Shown here in pieces: positions 20,747 to 31,739 of a DNA stretch of 64,000 nt. The stretch lies in assembly GCA_037893245.1 (NCBI GenBank), contig JBAIAA010000117.1, positions 4,030,001 through 4,094,000 on the forward strand, in the 5' to 3' direction. Every line of letters starts with the position of its first letter. Within the stretch, counting starts at the first letter, position 1. A program made the translations under genes and the position numbers. The notes below the pieces were generated by a model. The model saw only the letters and a program-made list of their open reading frames with translations, was not told the DNA's origin and did no database searches. This stretch comes from Crossaster papposus. Taxonomy: Eukaryota > Echinodermata > Asteroidea > Velatida > Solasteridae.

Positions 20747-21640
20747 TAAGACGCAGGGCCTAATCCACTGCGGAACTTCTATTTGTCTCAAATGCAGAGG
20801 CCCGTCCTCTGATCTTAATCAGTTAAATTCAAATTGAAAACGCAGGGCCCTTCCACGGCGGAACTCCTTATATCTCAAATGCAGAAGCCCATCCTCTGAT
20901 CTTAATCAGATACATTCAAATTTAACACGCAGGGCCCGTCCACGCGGAATTTATATTGCCTCTCACGCGGAAATAAACATGTTAGATTAAAAATTCAGCA
21001 CACAGGGCCTGTCCACTGCGTCACTTCTATGTTCTCTTATCCTCTGATGATATCCATGTAAGATAAACATTCATCACGCAGGGCTCGTCCCCTGCGTAAC
21101 TGTTGTTCTCTCATATCCTCTGATCTTAACAATGTTAGTTTTAAATTCAAGATGCAGGGCCTACCCACTGCAGAATTTATATTCTCTCTTATCCTATGAT
21201 CTTAACATTGTTATATTTAAAATTCAACACACCGGGCCCGAGCACTGCGGAACTTATATTCTATCTTAACCTATGATCTTAACATTGTTGGATTTAAATT
21301 TAACACGCAGGGCCCATCCACTGCGCAACTTCTTTTACCTCTTATTCTGTAATCTTAACAATGTTAGATTTACATTCCGACACGCATGGCCCATTCACTG
21401 TGTTACTTCTATTCTCTCTTATGCTTTGATCTTAACCATTGCTAGATTTAAGTTCAACACACAGAACCTGACCACAGCATAACTTATATTCTCTCTTATC
21501 GTCTGATCTTAACAATATGTAAGATTTAAATTCAGCACACAGGGCGCGTCTGCTGCGTAACTTATAACTATCTCTCATCCTCTGATCTTAACTACACTAG
21601 ATTAAAATCCAAAACGCAGGGCCCGTCCGCTGCTTAACTT

Positions 21641-22004
21641 ATTATAATAATAATACTAATATCTTGGATTTATATAGCGCTTTTCACGCGCGAAGGGCAA
21701 CTCAAAGCGCGTCCAACATTATTACCCCTGATCACTGGGCAATTTTCAATCCTTAAACCCTCTCGACTCCCTGGGGAGTATACAGCCTGTGCTGCAATAT
21801 ATGCGCTACTAGGCTAAATCAATCACAATAACCATCTCTGTCCTGACAGGTACACATTGTACCCCTGGGTGGAGAGAAGCAATTATAGTTAAGTGTCTTG
21901 TTCATGGGACACAAGTGTCACGACTGGGACTCGAACCCACACTCTGCTGAACAGAAACACCAGAGCTTGGGTTTGGTGTTCTTATCGACTAGGCCACGGC
22001 ACCC
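21641..22004 (-). mobile_element. tRNA-derived SINE, minus strand
   Basis: Read on the minus strand from about 22004, it starts GGGTGCCGTGGCCTAGTCGA. It carries a perfect RNA polymerase III A box (TGGCCTAGTCG) and B box (GGTTCGAGTCC), a conserved middle (AAGACACTTAACTATAATTG, then CACCCAGGGGTAC) and a tail with GCGCTATATAAATCCAAG followed by ATTATTATTATAA. This is the usual build of tRNA-head SINEs in marine animals. It lies inside the 89-bp satellite and is about 360 bp long. It belongs to the repeat class and is not a functional tRNA gene. Confidence 0.85.
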
Positions 22005-22049
22005 TACTATCTTAACCATGTTAGATTACAATTTGAACCCACAGGACCC

Positions 22050-22600
22050 ATTCACTGTTCTTTCTTAGGCACAGGCCCGCCCTCTGATCTTAACCAGACC
22101 GAGTCAACACCTTATCTCGGGGTAACAATGACCAAGAATATGAAATGGAATCAACACAACGACGTCATAACATCCAAGGCCAACAGAATACTAGGTCTTC
22201 TGCGTCGCAATCTGCAGTACACACCACAGTCAGTCAAGACCACTGCCCATCAGTCACTAGTTCGACCCCGTCTGGCAAACTGCAGTGCACAGTAGTTCTA
22301 CATACACATTTTCCAATCCCTAGCCACACAACTTCTAGAAGATCCTCGGCATACAGTTGCTTACCCTATCAAACCCGGATAGATGCATTCAGGTATTCGT
22401 TAATGCCCAGCACAATCCCACTTAGGAATTCCATCCCAGTCACAGTACATGCATCACCCAGTCTTGAGCATTCAGGACTGGATAGCTCAATGTGGCTTTC
22501 TAAACAAAGTCCAGATTTCACTGTAAATATATGCACCTACACCCACACTATGTAAATGAGTATTATCTACACTGGTCCGCACCGTGCACGACAAGCAAAT
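22050..22600 (+). mobile_element. 5'-truncated LINE tail, copy 2, fused to a satellite monomer
   Basis: Matches copy 1 at 13128-13880: the same TTCTTTCTTAGGC leader, the same GCCCGCCCTCTGATCTTAAC satellite scrap and the same switch at CAGACCGAGTCAA into LINE sequence coding for YLGVTMTKNMKWNQH. Relative to copy 1 it lacks an internal stretch of about 200 bp (after CTGGCAAACTGCAGTGCA it jumps to ACACATTTTCCAATCCC). The 3' end is AAATGAGTATTATCTACAC then GCACCGTGCAC. It is a relic, with frame breaks. Confidence 0.75.
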
Positions 22601-25600
22601 TGACGAGATATCCAGTTGGACGCACTGTCCATTATTAACGTAGAAGTAGAAGTACCCACGCTAGTCTAGCGTAAAATTGTGCGTTTTAGCTAGCATTTTT
22701 AGTACAACTGCACAGACAGAAGTCGGTCACACCTTCTTGCATTATACGCGCCACCAAAAGGGTCAGCGACTGATAAACCTGATGCTAAACAACAATGCGC
22801 GTCATTTCCACGCGTAAATGCGTTCAAAAGACTGCAGTCGTAAGCCAGCCAGCACTAAGAAACGTGCCGCGAAGCTGCCATTTGCCTAAGTAGTACACAC
22901 GCCGCTCAAGGCGCTACGACTCATTTGAGGGTCCACTCCCCGTTTTGTTTGAATGTCAAGGCCCCCCTTTGTTTAGGCTCGTCCTAAAACACGAATGCTG
23001 CCAACAAGAATGCATTATAGCTCTTCACTATGGACAATCATGATTAAATCTGATACGCCGAGCTAATAGGGCGCGAACGACCAACTGATATTTTGAAAAC
23101 CAATAACGCTACCAACATCTACGAGCCGTAACACACTACAGCCCCCAAACCGAAAATGAGAATTTCAGATGGTACAGAACAAAACCCTCCGCGCTTAACA
23201 TATTGCGAGGTTAAAAACCTTTTCCTGGGGAAGGATCTTAAGGGTGCAAAACAATTACAGTTGTTTAAACCTGTGCTGGTGAGGGTAATGTTGGACTTGT
23301 TGACATACTCAGACTATTTGCTTGGAATCCGGAGGCCTGACCGGAAATATGGAGCACTTACCAAGGGTTCTCCGACCACGTACCTGAATCGCTTTTCAAT
23401 TAAGTCGGAAAAACCGTACCTGGAACTATTAAAACCATCCTAACATGCAAACTCCCATTATTTTTTATTCCGAACCACAGCGGGAGAAAAGCCTATTCAC
23501 TAAATGTTCATCTCGCTATAGCCCGAGCCGTCTGATGTAGTGCCATGCCATTTTGTGAACTTAGATTGCCCCTCCGTCTTCAGCCTTGTCTCTTTTTTTT
23601 AATTTTTTTATTTTTTTTTATTTTTTTATTTTTTGTCCCTGGTATTCCTTCCATAACCGTCTTTGTCAATATACAGTATTAGTCAGGTGACTGTGATAAA
23701 ACCCAAATAAGAACATTGTTACAATTACATTGTTACCACTGACCTTAAATTACTTTGACCTCAACACCTCACCTTTGACACAAACACCAAGGCTCAACAC
23801 ATACATGCCACATTAGATTGAAATCGGGACTCCAAGTTTTCAAATGAAAAAGGGTTTTAAACTCCGGCCCATTTTAAAACTTGACCCCAGATGGCCTTCG
23901 ACCTCAGAAGTTGAATTTGAAAACGACTCTCGTATAGTGAGATAGCAGTATTTCATCTCCGACCGAAACGAGATTGTAAATGAAAAGCAAGGCAATGACA
24001 GCCATAACTTATCGGGGTTGTATTATATATAACAGCGGTGACCAAACAGCAGCGGCCAAACTCTCAATCGATCAAATAATCAAATCGGCCCTGGTCCTCA
24101 AAGAAGTTAATTGCCCACAATAATTGTTATCTTTTATCGAAGATCCATAATAAGGCTAACAAATCCGGTACTAAGACGAATATTGCTATAGGGTGCTCAC
24201 AAACTACACGGTTCATATCATATACTGATCCGGGTACCCCGAGATGATCAAGAACCCTTTTAAATTGTACAATTTTTGCGGATTCCATATACATGAACTT
24301 GACTTAAATGGAGAACTACCTTGTAATTAGAACGTATAAGGTTTGCCCAGAGCGGGCCTGATCACTTTTACTATGCAAAATACGGGATCTTGGCACTGTC
24401 CTGGGACGGACCATGGCGATTACGCATGCCGGCTTTTCCGTGACTTAGGTCACAATAATATTGTGCGGAATGACCTGAAACAAACATGCCCCTTGGTTGT
24501 TTCTCCCAGGTTAAACCCCTATAAGCAAGGCTTGAATAAGTTTCTGCTTAAATAGCGCTTAAATTAGCTTCCTCCCCAAAATTTGAAAAAGGTTGCATCG
24601 CATTATTATATACAAACATATTTTACACACGGGTTAAATTTTACAATTATGATTGAAACGGTTCCGCCACCGTCGAAGGAGGCATTTATAGTCAGTGAAG
24701 ACATGCTGACATAACCGGCAGTGTTCTTGGACTCTAATAAAACCAAAAGCTTCAATTTCAAACTGGATTTCTTTTTTTTTTGATTTTTAATTTTTGATTT
24801 TGATTTTGAACGACGATTGCTTGCAACAAAAGGGCTAAAAATACTAGTATCGTCTTATTGTTTAGAGAGACTTATCAAGTTTTCATCAACAGAGTTGAGC
24901 AGCATACTGAGCCGGCTTGGCGACAAGATATGTGATTTAGTTACCTATCTTCAAAATGTGTGGTTCTTTTTTAGTTACCTAAAACAATTAGGAACACTCA
25001 AAATGTCGTCTAATCCGAAAGCAGGCTCACAAAAATAATGCCGCGCAAAAAGCACATAAATGCATCATTAAAAGTGTACTGACCTCAAAGGTTAAAACGA
25101 TCTAACACCCCGACCAAACCTGCGTTGCTGTACTAAACTCAAAGGCGAAACACATGTCAGAACCACTGCCCCATACCAGAGCAGAGCAAAGGCGCCCAAC
25201 CAGAACATGTGGCACTCTGACTATCTAAAACAAACATCACATGCAAAACGTGAGCATAAAGCACAGTAATATAACAATAGGTACGAGTATGTATTATAAT
25301 TATATTGAAATTATAATATATATATATTTTTTTAATATCCCGAAACAGTCAGAGTCACCATGTTGGCCCAACACCACTGCCAAAAGGAACATTACTATAC
25401 TGCGGGGCACTCCTTCGCATTTTTGCGGCTATGTGAGCCGCCAACCTGCTCAATACATCGCTGCGCACCTCATTATAAAGACTACGCTGCATTCTGACTG
25501 GCCATACGATGCGAAAGCACCCATCAGGCTCTACGATATTTCATTCCCATTGTATGAATTAGCACCGAAGTCCCAACATTTAGATAATACGGGCTTTCCT

Positions 25601-26670
25601 ACAGATATGCAGCGGAAATATATTATTGCAACACAGACTTCTAATAAAACTCAACCTATAATTAGCTGGGTAGAGGTTTATAAAGGTCTCAATTAAACCA
25701 GAAAATCAGATCTGTAGAAAAACACCCCCGAAATAGAGCAATCAACGAAGATTACACTGGTTACACTAAGAGCACTGTACGACATTTGAATGCGGAGAAC
25801 ATGCGTGCGTGTTATAGGGCGGCTGCCTCTACACCAGCATATACTGCAATATACTATACACCTGATTTAATCGCACGGCGAATTCTACGTAAAAATGCAT
25901 TATATGAATTCAATACAAAAGTGAATTTTTAAATGCGATAAGAGATATACCTCTACTGGTGAACAATGTCTTCATCTGTCTTTTTGTTGTTGTTGAAAAT
26001 TTATTGCTGAAAACGTATGCAAACATTAAGTAGCCTGAATAACATAACTTCATTTGGACACGATATTAAACCCTGCATTCCTGGCCCTAATTGTTAAACA
26101 AATAGGCCAGCCTTTTGCATAGACCATTGTGGCGCTCTCACATTCCATTGTCATGCATCAGTGCAGCCACTCCCAACCGTGCAAAGGTTGTCTTCAGTAC
26201 GAAGACTCTATACCGCTAAGCATAGCAAGCGTTCAAACCTATATGCTGGCGCACCCTGGAGACATATTCTAAACTCTGCCGAAGCAAACGCAAAACGTGA
26301 GGTAAAACAATAATACCTGCACTTCTATGGGAATACAATTGTCTCAGAGCACGGCTCCCTAAACCAAATCGACACGCCCCTTTTCAAGGGGGGGCTCCTT
26401 CAGTTTTGAGCTGCACCAACAAAATAAATTAAAAAGTGGTTTGATCCTACCTCAATTCTCCATACAATTCAAGAAAGGGTCTTCAAACTAGCACAAATGT
26501 CCAAACTCGCAAACACAAGTGCGATTGACTTTTACTGGGATAACAAAACCTTCCCAAAAATGACCCCTCTTGAATCCTAGGTTGCTGCCATGCCGCGGTG
26601 TAAAACACGGCCCAAGGCTGGCTATCGGCGCGGTCCGGCCGCGAAGCTTAGACGAGCACGTCCGGCCATG
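22600..26670. other. About 4 kb of unrecognised sequence inside the TIR-bounded insertion
   Basis: No satellite, MITE or known protein motif is visible, apart from T-rich runs at 23588-23635 and 24770-24800. The longest frames are 23156-23443 (95 residues, Lys/Leu-rich), 24343-24555, 24817-25038 and 25241-25696. Start codons lack obvious promoter context. The region is either unique host DNA trapped between element ends, a decayed gene, or cargo of the element. I see no basis for a function. Confidence 0.5.
25241..25932 (+). CDS. Hypothetical open frames, possibly one decayed coding region
   Basis: Frame 25241-25696 (151 codons) ends at TAA. A second frame is open from 25684 to 25932, starting 10 bp before that TAA and overlapping the first frame by 13 bp (it contains ACYRAAASTPAYTAIYYTP, then ARRILRKNALYEF). 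Two consecutive long frames with ordinary-looking amino-acid composition in the AT-moderate interior are the best coding hint in the 22.6-26.7 kb stretch. No family is recognised; there is no zinc finger, signal peptide or membrane segment apart from a hydrophobic start (YIEIIIYIYFFNI). Chance is a serious alternative. Confidence 0.2.
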
Positions 26671-26734
26671 ACGAAACCAGACTTAACACTGACAGTATCT
26701 TATCTTGCGCCCTCACGCGCCGCAGTGCAAATAG

Positions 26735-27059
26735 GGGTGTACATGCTTGTATATGTACGTACGTACGTATACACTGATAGTGTACTATGCATTGAGCGAA
26801 TGTATCACTACTGACATCGTACGTGCATGCAAATGTACGCTCACCCAAGAGGACACTAGCCGCCAACAAGCGAAACAGGATGACGTCATCAAATTGCCTA
26901 TGGGGAAGGGCGCCGTGTGCGACAGGTAGATAAACAGGCTCTCGGCTACGCAGAATCCAATCCCATAGACTTTGTGAACGTTGTTTGCACAATTCCAAGC
27001 ACTTTTAACGAAAAACAAAGTCGTATTTCCATAAAACGTAACCCAGATGAAGACCCTAT
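26735..27059. mobile_element. Helitron-like repeat, copy 2, second segment (block B)
   Basis: Continues block A of copy 2 after the 9.6-kb insertion. GGGTGTACATGCTTGTATATG matches 15075 onwards in copy 1 and is followed by the same CACCCAAGAGGACACTAGCC and TGACGTCATCAAATTGCC words. It stops in the middle of ...GACCCTAT, where the ISL2EU-type transposon begins. AT at 27058-27059 is the left target duplication. Confidence 0.85.
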
Positions 27060-27121
27060 ACACGAATCCGGCGATATTACTAAAACGCGTGAGGGCGCCA
27101 TACTACAGGTCACTGCGGTGT
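27060..27121. repeat. Left terminal inverted repeat of the ISL2EU-type element
   Basis: Pairs with 35382-35443. Conserved blocks are ACACGAATCCGGCGA, GAGGGCGCC and CAGGTCACTGCGGTGT. Mismatches fall mostly between blocks, as expected if the blocks bind transposase. Confidence 0.9.
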
Positions 27122-27265
27122 TCCGCGCGCGTATCGCGAGTTCAATCAATGGGTACACAATGTATGTGTACGCTAAAATGGAACTTTAACTTTTTGTTCG
27201 TTCAGCCTAATTCGTTACTCATATTTTTTGAATTATCCTGGCTGACTAGATAAATTAAAATTGCG

Positions 27266-29428
27266 ATGGCAAGTAAGAAGGGACACTCAGGAAGAAACTG
27301 TGCTGTCTTCAACTGCTCGAATAGCAGTAAAAAGGTCCAAATTTGGAAGAAAACTAGGTGTGAAGTTCACCCGCCTTTGATACACAGCGAGTGTGCATGC
27401 ACGAAGCCGTTTTCGTTGCACAGATTTCCAAACCGTGCAGATGAGGCAGAAATTCGTCGGCGGTGGACACAACACATCTCTCGGAAGGACTTTGTTCCAA
27501 AGAAACACAGTGTGGTATGTGTTATTTTTATATAATGTTCGTGTTATTACATTAAATTAATTATTTAATAATATAAATGTGCATAAGTACATGAAGCACG
27601 GAAAGGCATTTTATTAATGTTTTGGGAATTAGCTAAATAGTTTGCTAAGAATAGGTCTATATTAAAACAATGTAGCCTAAAATATTTCTTTATTATATTA
27701 CTAGGCTAATTTTGTGGAAAGAAGGCAGTGTTTTGATTTGTGCACGAAACTTCAACTTGTAAAACATTGGAGGTGTCCCAAATTACATGATTATCAAAGC
27801 GCCATGGGACTGAGTTGGCCCAGTACCCAACATGTACATCTTTACTTCAGTTCAATTGGTTGAACATTTGGGTCCTGTCCCAATTGTATTTTCACAGTCT
27901 TCTATCTTTCATTTGTTCATTTTCTTCCAAGGTTTGTGGAATCCATTTTACAGATGGAATGCCAACGAAGGAAAACCCGTACCCCATTTTGAACCTGGGA
28001 TACACTCCTCATGTGAGTATGGCTCAAAATGTACTATGAAGGTTAATGGTTTTTGTATAGTTTGTCTTTGAAAGAAAATGAAATTAATATCAGTACATTT
28101 TGCCAGCAGTAGTATTATAGTGGATGTAAGTAAGCATGGAAGAAAGACGAGTATAAATATTTAAGTTGCCCTCCTGAAATATTTAAGTTTCCCTTGCAGA
28201 AATCTATGTAACCTCTAACCTGTAGTCCATTTTCCCCCTTCACTTTTACTTTAATTAGAAATCTCTTTCGGCGGGTAGAGCTCCTTCAAAGAGGAGATGT
28301 CTTCAGCATAAAAAAACAGAGACAGAAAACCAAGCACACGACGAGATGTCTCAAGTTATGCCACCTCAAAATGTTGATGTTGGCACCCAGTGCTCAGATA
28401 TTACAGACCACACCTATAAGCGTAATACCAGAATGAAGACATCTGCAACCCAGACGGATCCAGCATCAGCTATGCCTGCCCATGACATGGATGACAGGGA
28501 CAGCAAGTTTTTCACAGGACTAAGTAAAGTGATATTTTGGGGGTTGGTTAGTGCTCTTGTAGCATTCATTTCGCCACCTTTGACATTTAAGATGGCAGTA
28601 CCTGACCAAATTCTGCTAGTGTTGATGAGATTGCGTCTTGGTTTAATGTTCACTGACTTAGGGAAACGCTTTGCTGTGAGTCAAACAACGGCATGTAACA
28701 TTTTTGCTGCATGGATACCTTTGATGGCTAAGTTTATGAAGCTTAACATAATTTTATGGCTTCCACGGGACACACTTCAAAGGATTAGGCCTCAGAGTTT
28801 TGCAGAAAATTATCCAAGAGCAACGTGCATCATTGATTGCACGGAAGTATTTGTACAACGGCCCAAAAACTTGAAAAAAAGAGCACAAACATTTAGTAAT
28901 TATAAAAGACACAATACATATAAGGCTTTATACTGCATTGCACCAAATGGATTTGTAATGTTTGTTTCCAAATTGTTTGGAGGAAGAGCCAGTGACGTAT
29001 TTATCACAAAAAACTCTGGCTTCATTGACCAGCTTCTACCGGGGGATGAGGTTTTAGCAGATCGCGGTTTTACAATTAATGATATTTTGCCTCATGGAGT
29101 AAAGCTGGCCATCCCAGCATTTACGAAAGGTCTTAAAGAATTACCTGAATTTGCTGTAACTGAGACGTGTCGCCTGGCTAATGTCCGAATACATATAGAG
29201 CGAGCAATTAGACGTTTAAAATGCTTCAAGATTTTGAGTACAGTTATTCCTGGTAGAGTTCAAAATGTGGATGACATTGTGACAGTCTGTGCAGGATTAT
29301 GCAACTTGCAGCCACACCTGATACAGGAGGAAGATTATGAAGATGAAGAAGAACCAATGGAGACAGAGGTGCACGAAGACACAGAACAAGGAGATGTCCA
29401 ATACATGTGGGACATTGTAGAAGAGTAA
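27266..29428 (+). CDS. THAP-domain DDE transposase (DDE_Tnp_4 / Harbinger-like), three exons
   Basis: Exons 27266-27514, 27932-28012 and 28259-29428 (donors GTATGT and GTGAGT, both introns phase 0) give about 499 residues. Exons 1-2 code for a THAP-like zinc finger: early Cys pair (CAVFNC), FSLHRFPN, W at about residue 67, then VCGIHF with the final Cys-His, and NPYP as the usual closing motif. Exon 3 has a helix-turn-helix (RLRLGLMFTDLGKRFAVSQT) and the DDE core: first Asp in CIIDCTEVF, second in VLADRGF, Glu in VRIHIERAIRRLK. The C terminus is acidic (EEDYEDEEEP). All catalytic residues are present and no stop or frameshift is seen. It binds the TIRs and cuts DNA in the nucleus by family analogy. 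It is convergent with the YqaJ gene. Confidence 0.88.
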
Positions 29429-29507
29429 TTTGAAAATCATACAATATGGCCATGACCTTCAACGCGCATGAGGAAAATTGTGCAGTGGCTTACATTTTCA
29501 GTGCAAT

Positions 29508-29659
29508 TATAGAATGCAGGGCCCACCGAAGCTACATGTACATGGATTTATTTAGCCCAGGACATAGAATGGAGTGACCCTAACTCTGTATAGGCCACTC
29601 CATTCTATGTCCTAGGTTAAATAAACGGGAGAGCAGTTGAGTGGCCCTGCATTCTATAG
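29508..29659. mobile_element. 152-bp hairpin MITE inside the ISL2EU element
   Basis: The outer arm ATAGAATGCAGGGCC pairs with GGCCCTGCATTCTAT, and an inner arm, GGACATAGAATGGAGTG near 29561, pairs with CACTCCATTCTATGTCC. It lies just 3' of the transposase stop. Non-coding; superfamily not assigned. Confidence 0.75.
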
Positions 29660-30405
29660 TTGTACCGACTTATCAAGTTGTGTGCGCTTGGCAAACAGCA
29701 AAAATAGCAGCCGACACGTGATGGACCAATGAGAATGTAGTCTAGTCCTAGACCCTTGTGTTATTTCGGCGCCCACGCGCGCAGATTCGTTAACGCTGTC
29801 TCTTTTTCAAATCCCGACTTCGTGTGCGTTGGTGTCTCACGCATGCGTAGTTTACATAATGCAGCTGGATCCATACTCGCACTGGAGCCGACGTTTGACA
29901 AACGTACATGATTTTGGATTCCCCAATGGGTCTAGCACTAGTTGGCAATCAATTGTTAACTTTAACCTTAGTTTTCGACGAATCTCCCTCGCTTTTCCGA
30001 GGGATCCAATCAGCGACCGAGTTTGAGCCTCACATGAATTATTCCTAATACACAAATATAAGATACTGTGTGTGTGTACACAAGACAATGTACATGTATG
30101 TGATGGTGACTGTATGCACGTGCATTGCGCGAAATGTGCAGACTTTTAATAGCATTGTACATGTACGTGTGTCCGATCTTCCGGGACATGGCAGTGCAAG
30201 CTAGCTACAGCCACCGGTACCGTACCGCGGGTCTGCCCGCTGCAGCATCGCTATGTTATGGTGCTTCAGCGCGGTGCGTTTTTTTGTATTCCAGTGTATC
30301 GAACGTACAGTACGTCAGTATTAGCCTCAAATCTAGTGAGGTCGTGCTTCATTTTGGCAAACAGTTAATTACCTGCAAAAACTACCTTTCCCTGAAATAA
30401 AAGGG
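29660..30405. other. Spacer downstream of the transposase, nothing recognised
   Basis: No motif-bearing frame. Contains short TACATGTA tracts near 30090-30170. The frames at 29829 and 30125 lack homology cues. Probably the interior of the ISL2EU element. Confidence 0.5.
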
Positions 30406-30410
30406 GAAAT

Positions 30411-30964
30411 TTATGGTGGCTCTGCATGGAGGGACATAAAAGTCGTGAATTTGTTTGCGAGTAGTTGTGAAACTATTCGCGACTTGTCGTGAATTTATTC
30501 GCGACTTGTCGTGAATTTATTCGCGACTGGTTGTTAATATTTTTGCGACTGTTCGTGAATATTTTTGCGACTAGTCGTATAATTCGTGATTATTAGTGAA
30601 TATTTTCGCTACTAGTCGCGATTTTTTTTCGCGACTATTGAAAATATTGACGACTATTCGCGAAAAAATATTTACGACTAGTCGCAAAAAACAAGTCGTA
30701 AAAAATTCCGGACTCAAATTTGCGACTTGTCGTTAATTTATTTGCGACTGGTCGTAAATATTTTTGCAACTAGTTGCAAATAATTTCACAACTAGTCGTG
30801 ACAAAATTCGCGACTAGTCGCAAATTTTGTCACGACTAGTTGTGAACATATTTGCGACTAGTTGCAAAAATATTTACGACCAGTCGCAAATAAATTAACG
30901 ACAAGTCGCAAATTTGTCGCGAAAATGTTCACGACTTTTGATATCCCTCAGGGCCACCATATAA
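30411..30964. mobile_element. Foldback element built of CGACTAGTCG-type words
   Basis: Ends TATGGTGGCTCTG and CAGGGCCACCATA are inverted, next to ATGGAGGGACAT / ATATCCCTC and AAAGTCGTGAA / TTCACGACTTT. The whole interior is made of self-complementary 10-14-bp words (GCGACTAGTCGC, GCGACTTGTCG, CACGACTAGTTGTG) separated by AATATTTTT or AATTTATT, so nearly every part can pair with several others. Non-coding. Nested in the ISL2EU element. Confidence 0.8.
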
Positions 30965-30970
30965 ATTAGT

Positions 30971-31737
30971 AGCCCCAGTCCCACTGAAGCCGGATATGCT
31001 ACGGATCCCCCCGGATGACCCCGGATGAAACTACGTTTGATCCGGAGTGGTCCGGGAAGGCAATCAAAAACAAAGTGACATGTTCCCCGATCCTACTACG
31101 GTTCTACTACGGTTTGACTACGGTTCTGCCACGAATGGGCCCGGATCACCCCGGTTCAAGCCTGTTTTTCCCCCATGACCCCGGATGGTCACGGATTCAC
31201 TACGGTTCCGCCACGGTTTCACTACGGATGCGCCACGGTTCATCCCGGATGTGCCACGGTTCACCCCGGATGACCCCGGATACACTACGGTTCATCCCGG
31301 TTCATCCGGGAAATACCGTGGTGACACCGTAGTGAATCCGTGGTGATCCGTAGTGGAACCGTAGTGGAACCAACTCCCGTTTCATCCCGGATAAACACGG
31401 TTACACTACGGTTACGCTACGGTTTATCCCGGATACACTAGGGATCATCACGATCGCACTACGGTTTCACTACGGTTCTTCGCCGCCCCCCTCTCCCTTT
31501 CCGGATGGCCCCGGATCACTCCGGATGCTAGATGCTGATCCAGGGTGACACTCGACTTCCCGGACTCACTACGGATGTCCCCGGATGGTCCCGGATGCAT
31601 GGCCCCGGATAGTCCCGGATAGTCCCGGATTATCACGGTTTGACTAAGGTTCCACTCCGGATGACCCCGGATATGAACCGTAGTGCATCCGGGTTGATCC
31701 GTAGCGTATCCGGCTTTCGGTGCATGGGACTGGGGCT
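30971..31737. mobile_element. 767-bp foldback element built of CCGGAT / ACTACGGTT words
   Basis: Ends AGCCCCAGTCCCA and TGGGACTGGGGCT are exact inverted repeats, followed by AAGCCGGATATGCTACGGAT and its near complement. The interior is a dense series of CCCCGGATGA, CTACGGTTC and their complements (GAACCGTAG, ATCCGGG). It starts 6 bp after the preceding foldback element ends. ORFs 31015 and 31448 are by-products of the repeat. Non-coding. Confidence 0.8.
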
Positions 31738-31739
31738 TT

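Larger units (their letters stand above)
19113..22020. repeat. 89-bp (about 80-bp to the right) satellite array with insertions
   Basis: The monomer reads roughly GCAGAGGCCCGTCCTCTGAT, CTTAATCAGTTAAATTCAAA, TTTAACACGCAGGGCC, TATCCACTGCGGAACTTC, then TATTTGTCTCAAAT. Units to the left of about 20,950 are regular; those to the right are shorter and more diverged (CTTAACATTGTTAGATTTAA). Three elements interrupt the array: a TTAA-flanked MITE (19412-19876), a TAA-flanked MITE (20435-20746) and a minus-strand SINE (21641-22004). Single-monomer scraps accompany both LINE tails. ORFs in the array (19489, 21273) are incidental. Confidence 0.9.
17430..26734. mobile_element. 9.3-kb TIR-bounded insertion carrying satellite cargo
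   Basis: The left end CTATTTGCACTGC (17430) and right end GCAGTGCAAATAG (26722-26734) are perfect inverted repeats. Together with the 307-bp relative it separates block A of repeat copy 2 from its block B. The uninterrupted site in copy 1 (15065-15100) reads ATAATAGGGGTGTAC. AATAG occurs on both sides of the insert (17110-17114 and 26730-26734), compatible with a 5-bp target duplication. Inside lie a GC-rich start, a GACGCCAC minisatellite, an 89-bp satellite array with two MITEs and a SINE, a LINE tail, and about 4 kb of unrecognised DNA. I found no transposase, so the superfamily is unknown; it may be a composite rather than one unit. Confidence 0.6.

Noticed and set aside
21641-22004. Functional tRNA gene because of perfect A and B boxes
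   Set aside because: The head is followed by a long conserved SINE body and an ATT-rich tail, and no cloverleaf with a proper acceptor stem is evident.
17430-26734. Polinton/Maverick identity for the 9.3-kb insert
   Set aside because: Ends are only 13 bp and do not fit the long Polinton TIRs, and no polymerase, integrase, ATPase or capsid-like frame is visible.
28414-28653. Minus-strand ORF inside the transposase exon
   Set aside because: Antisense shadow; the plus-strand frame carries the conserved DDE motifs.
31015-31636. ORFs rich in SGSSR / PDDP-type words
   Set aside because: Translations of the CCGGAT foldback words; the opposite strand is open as well.
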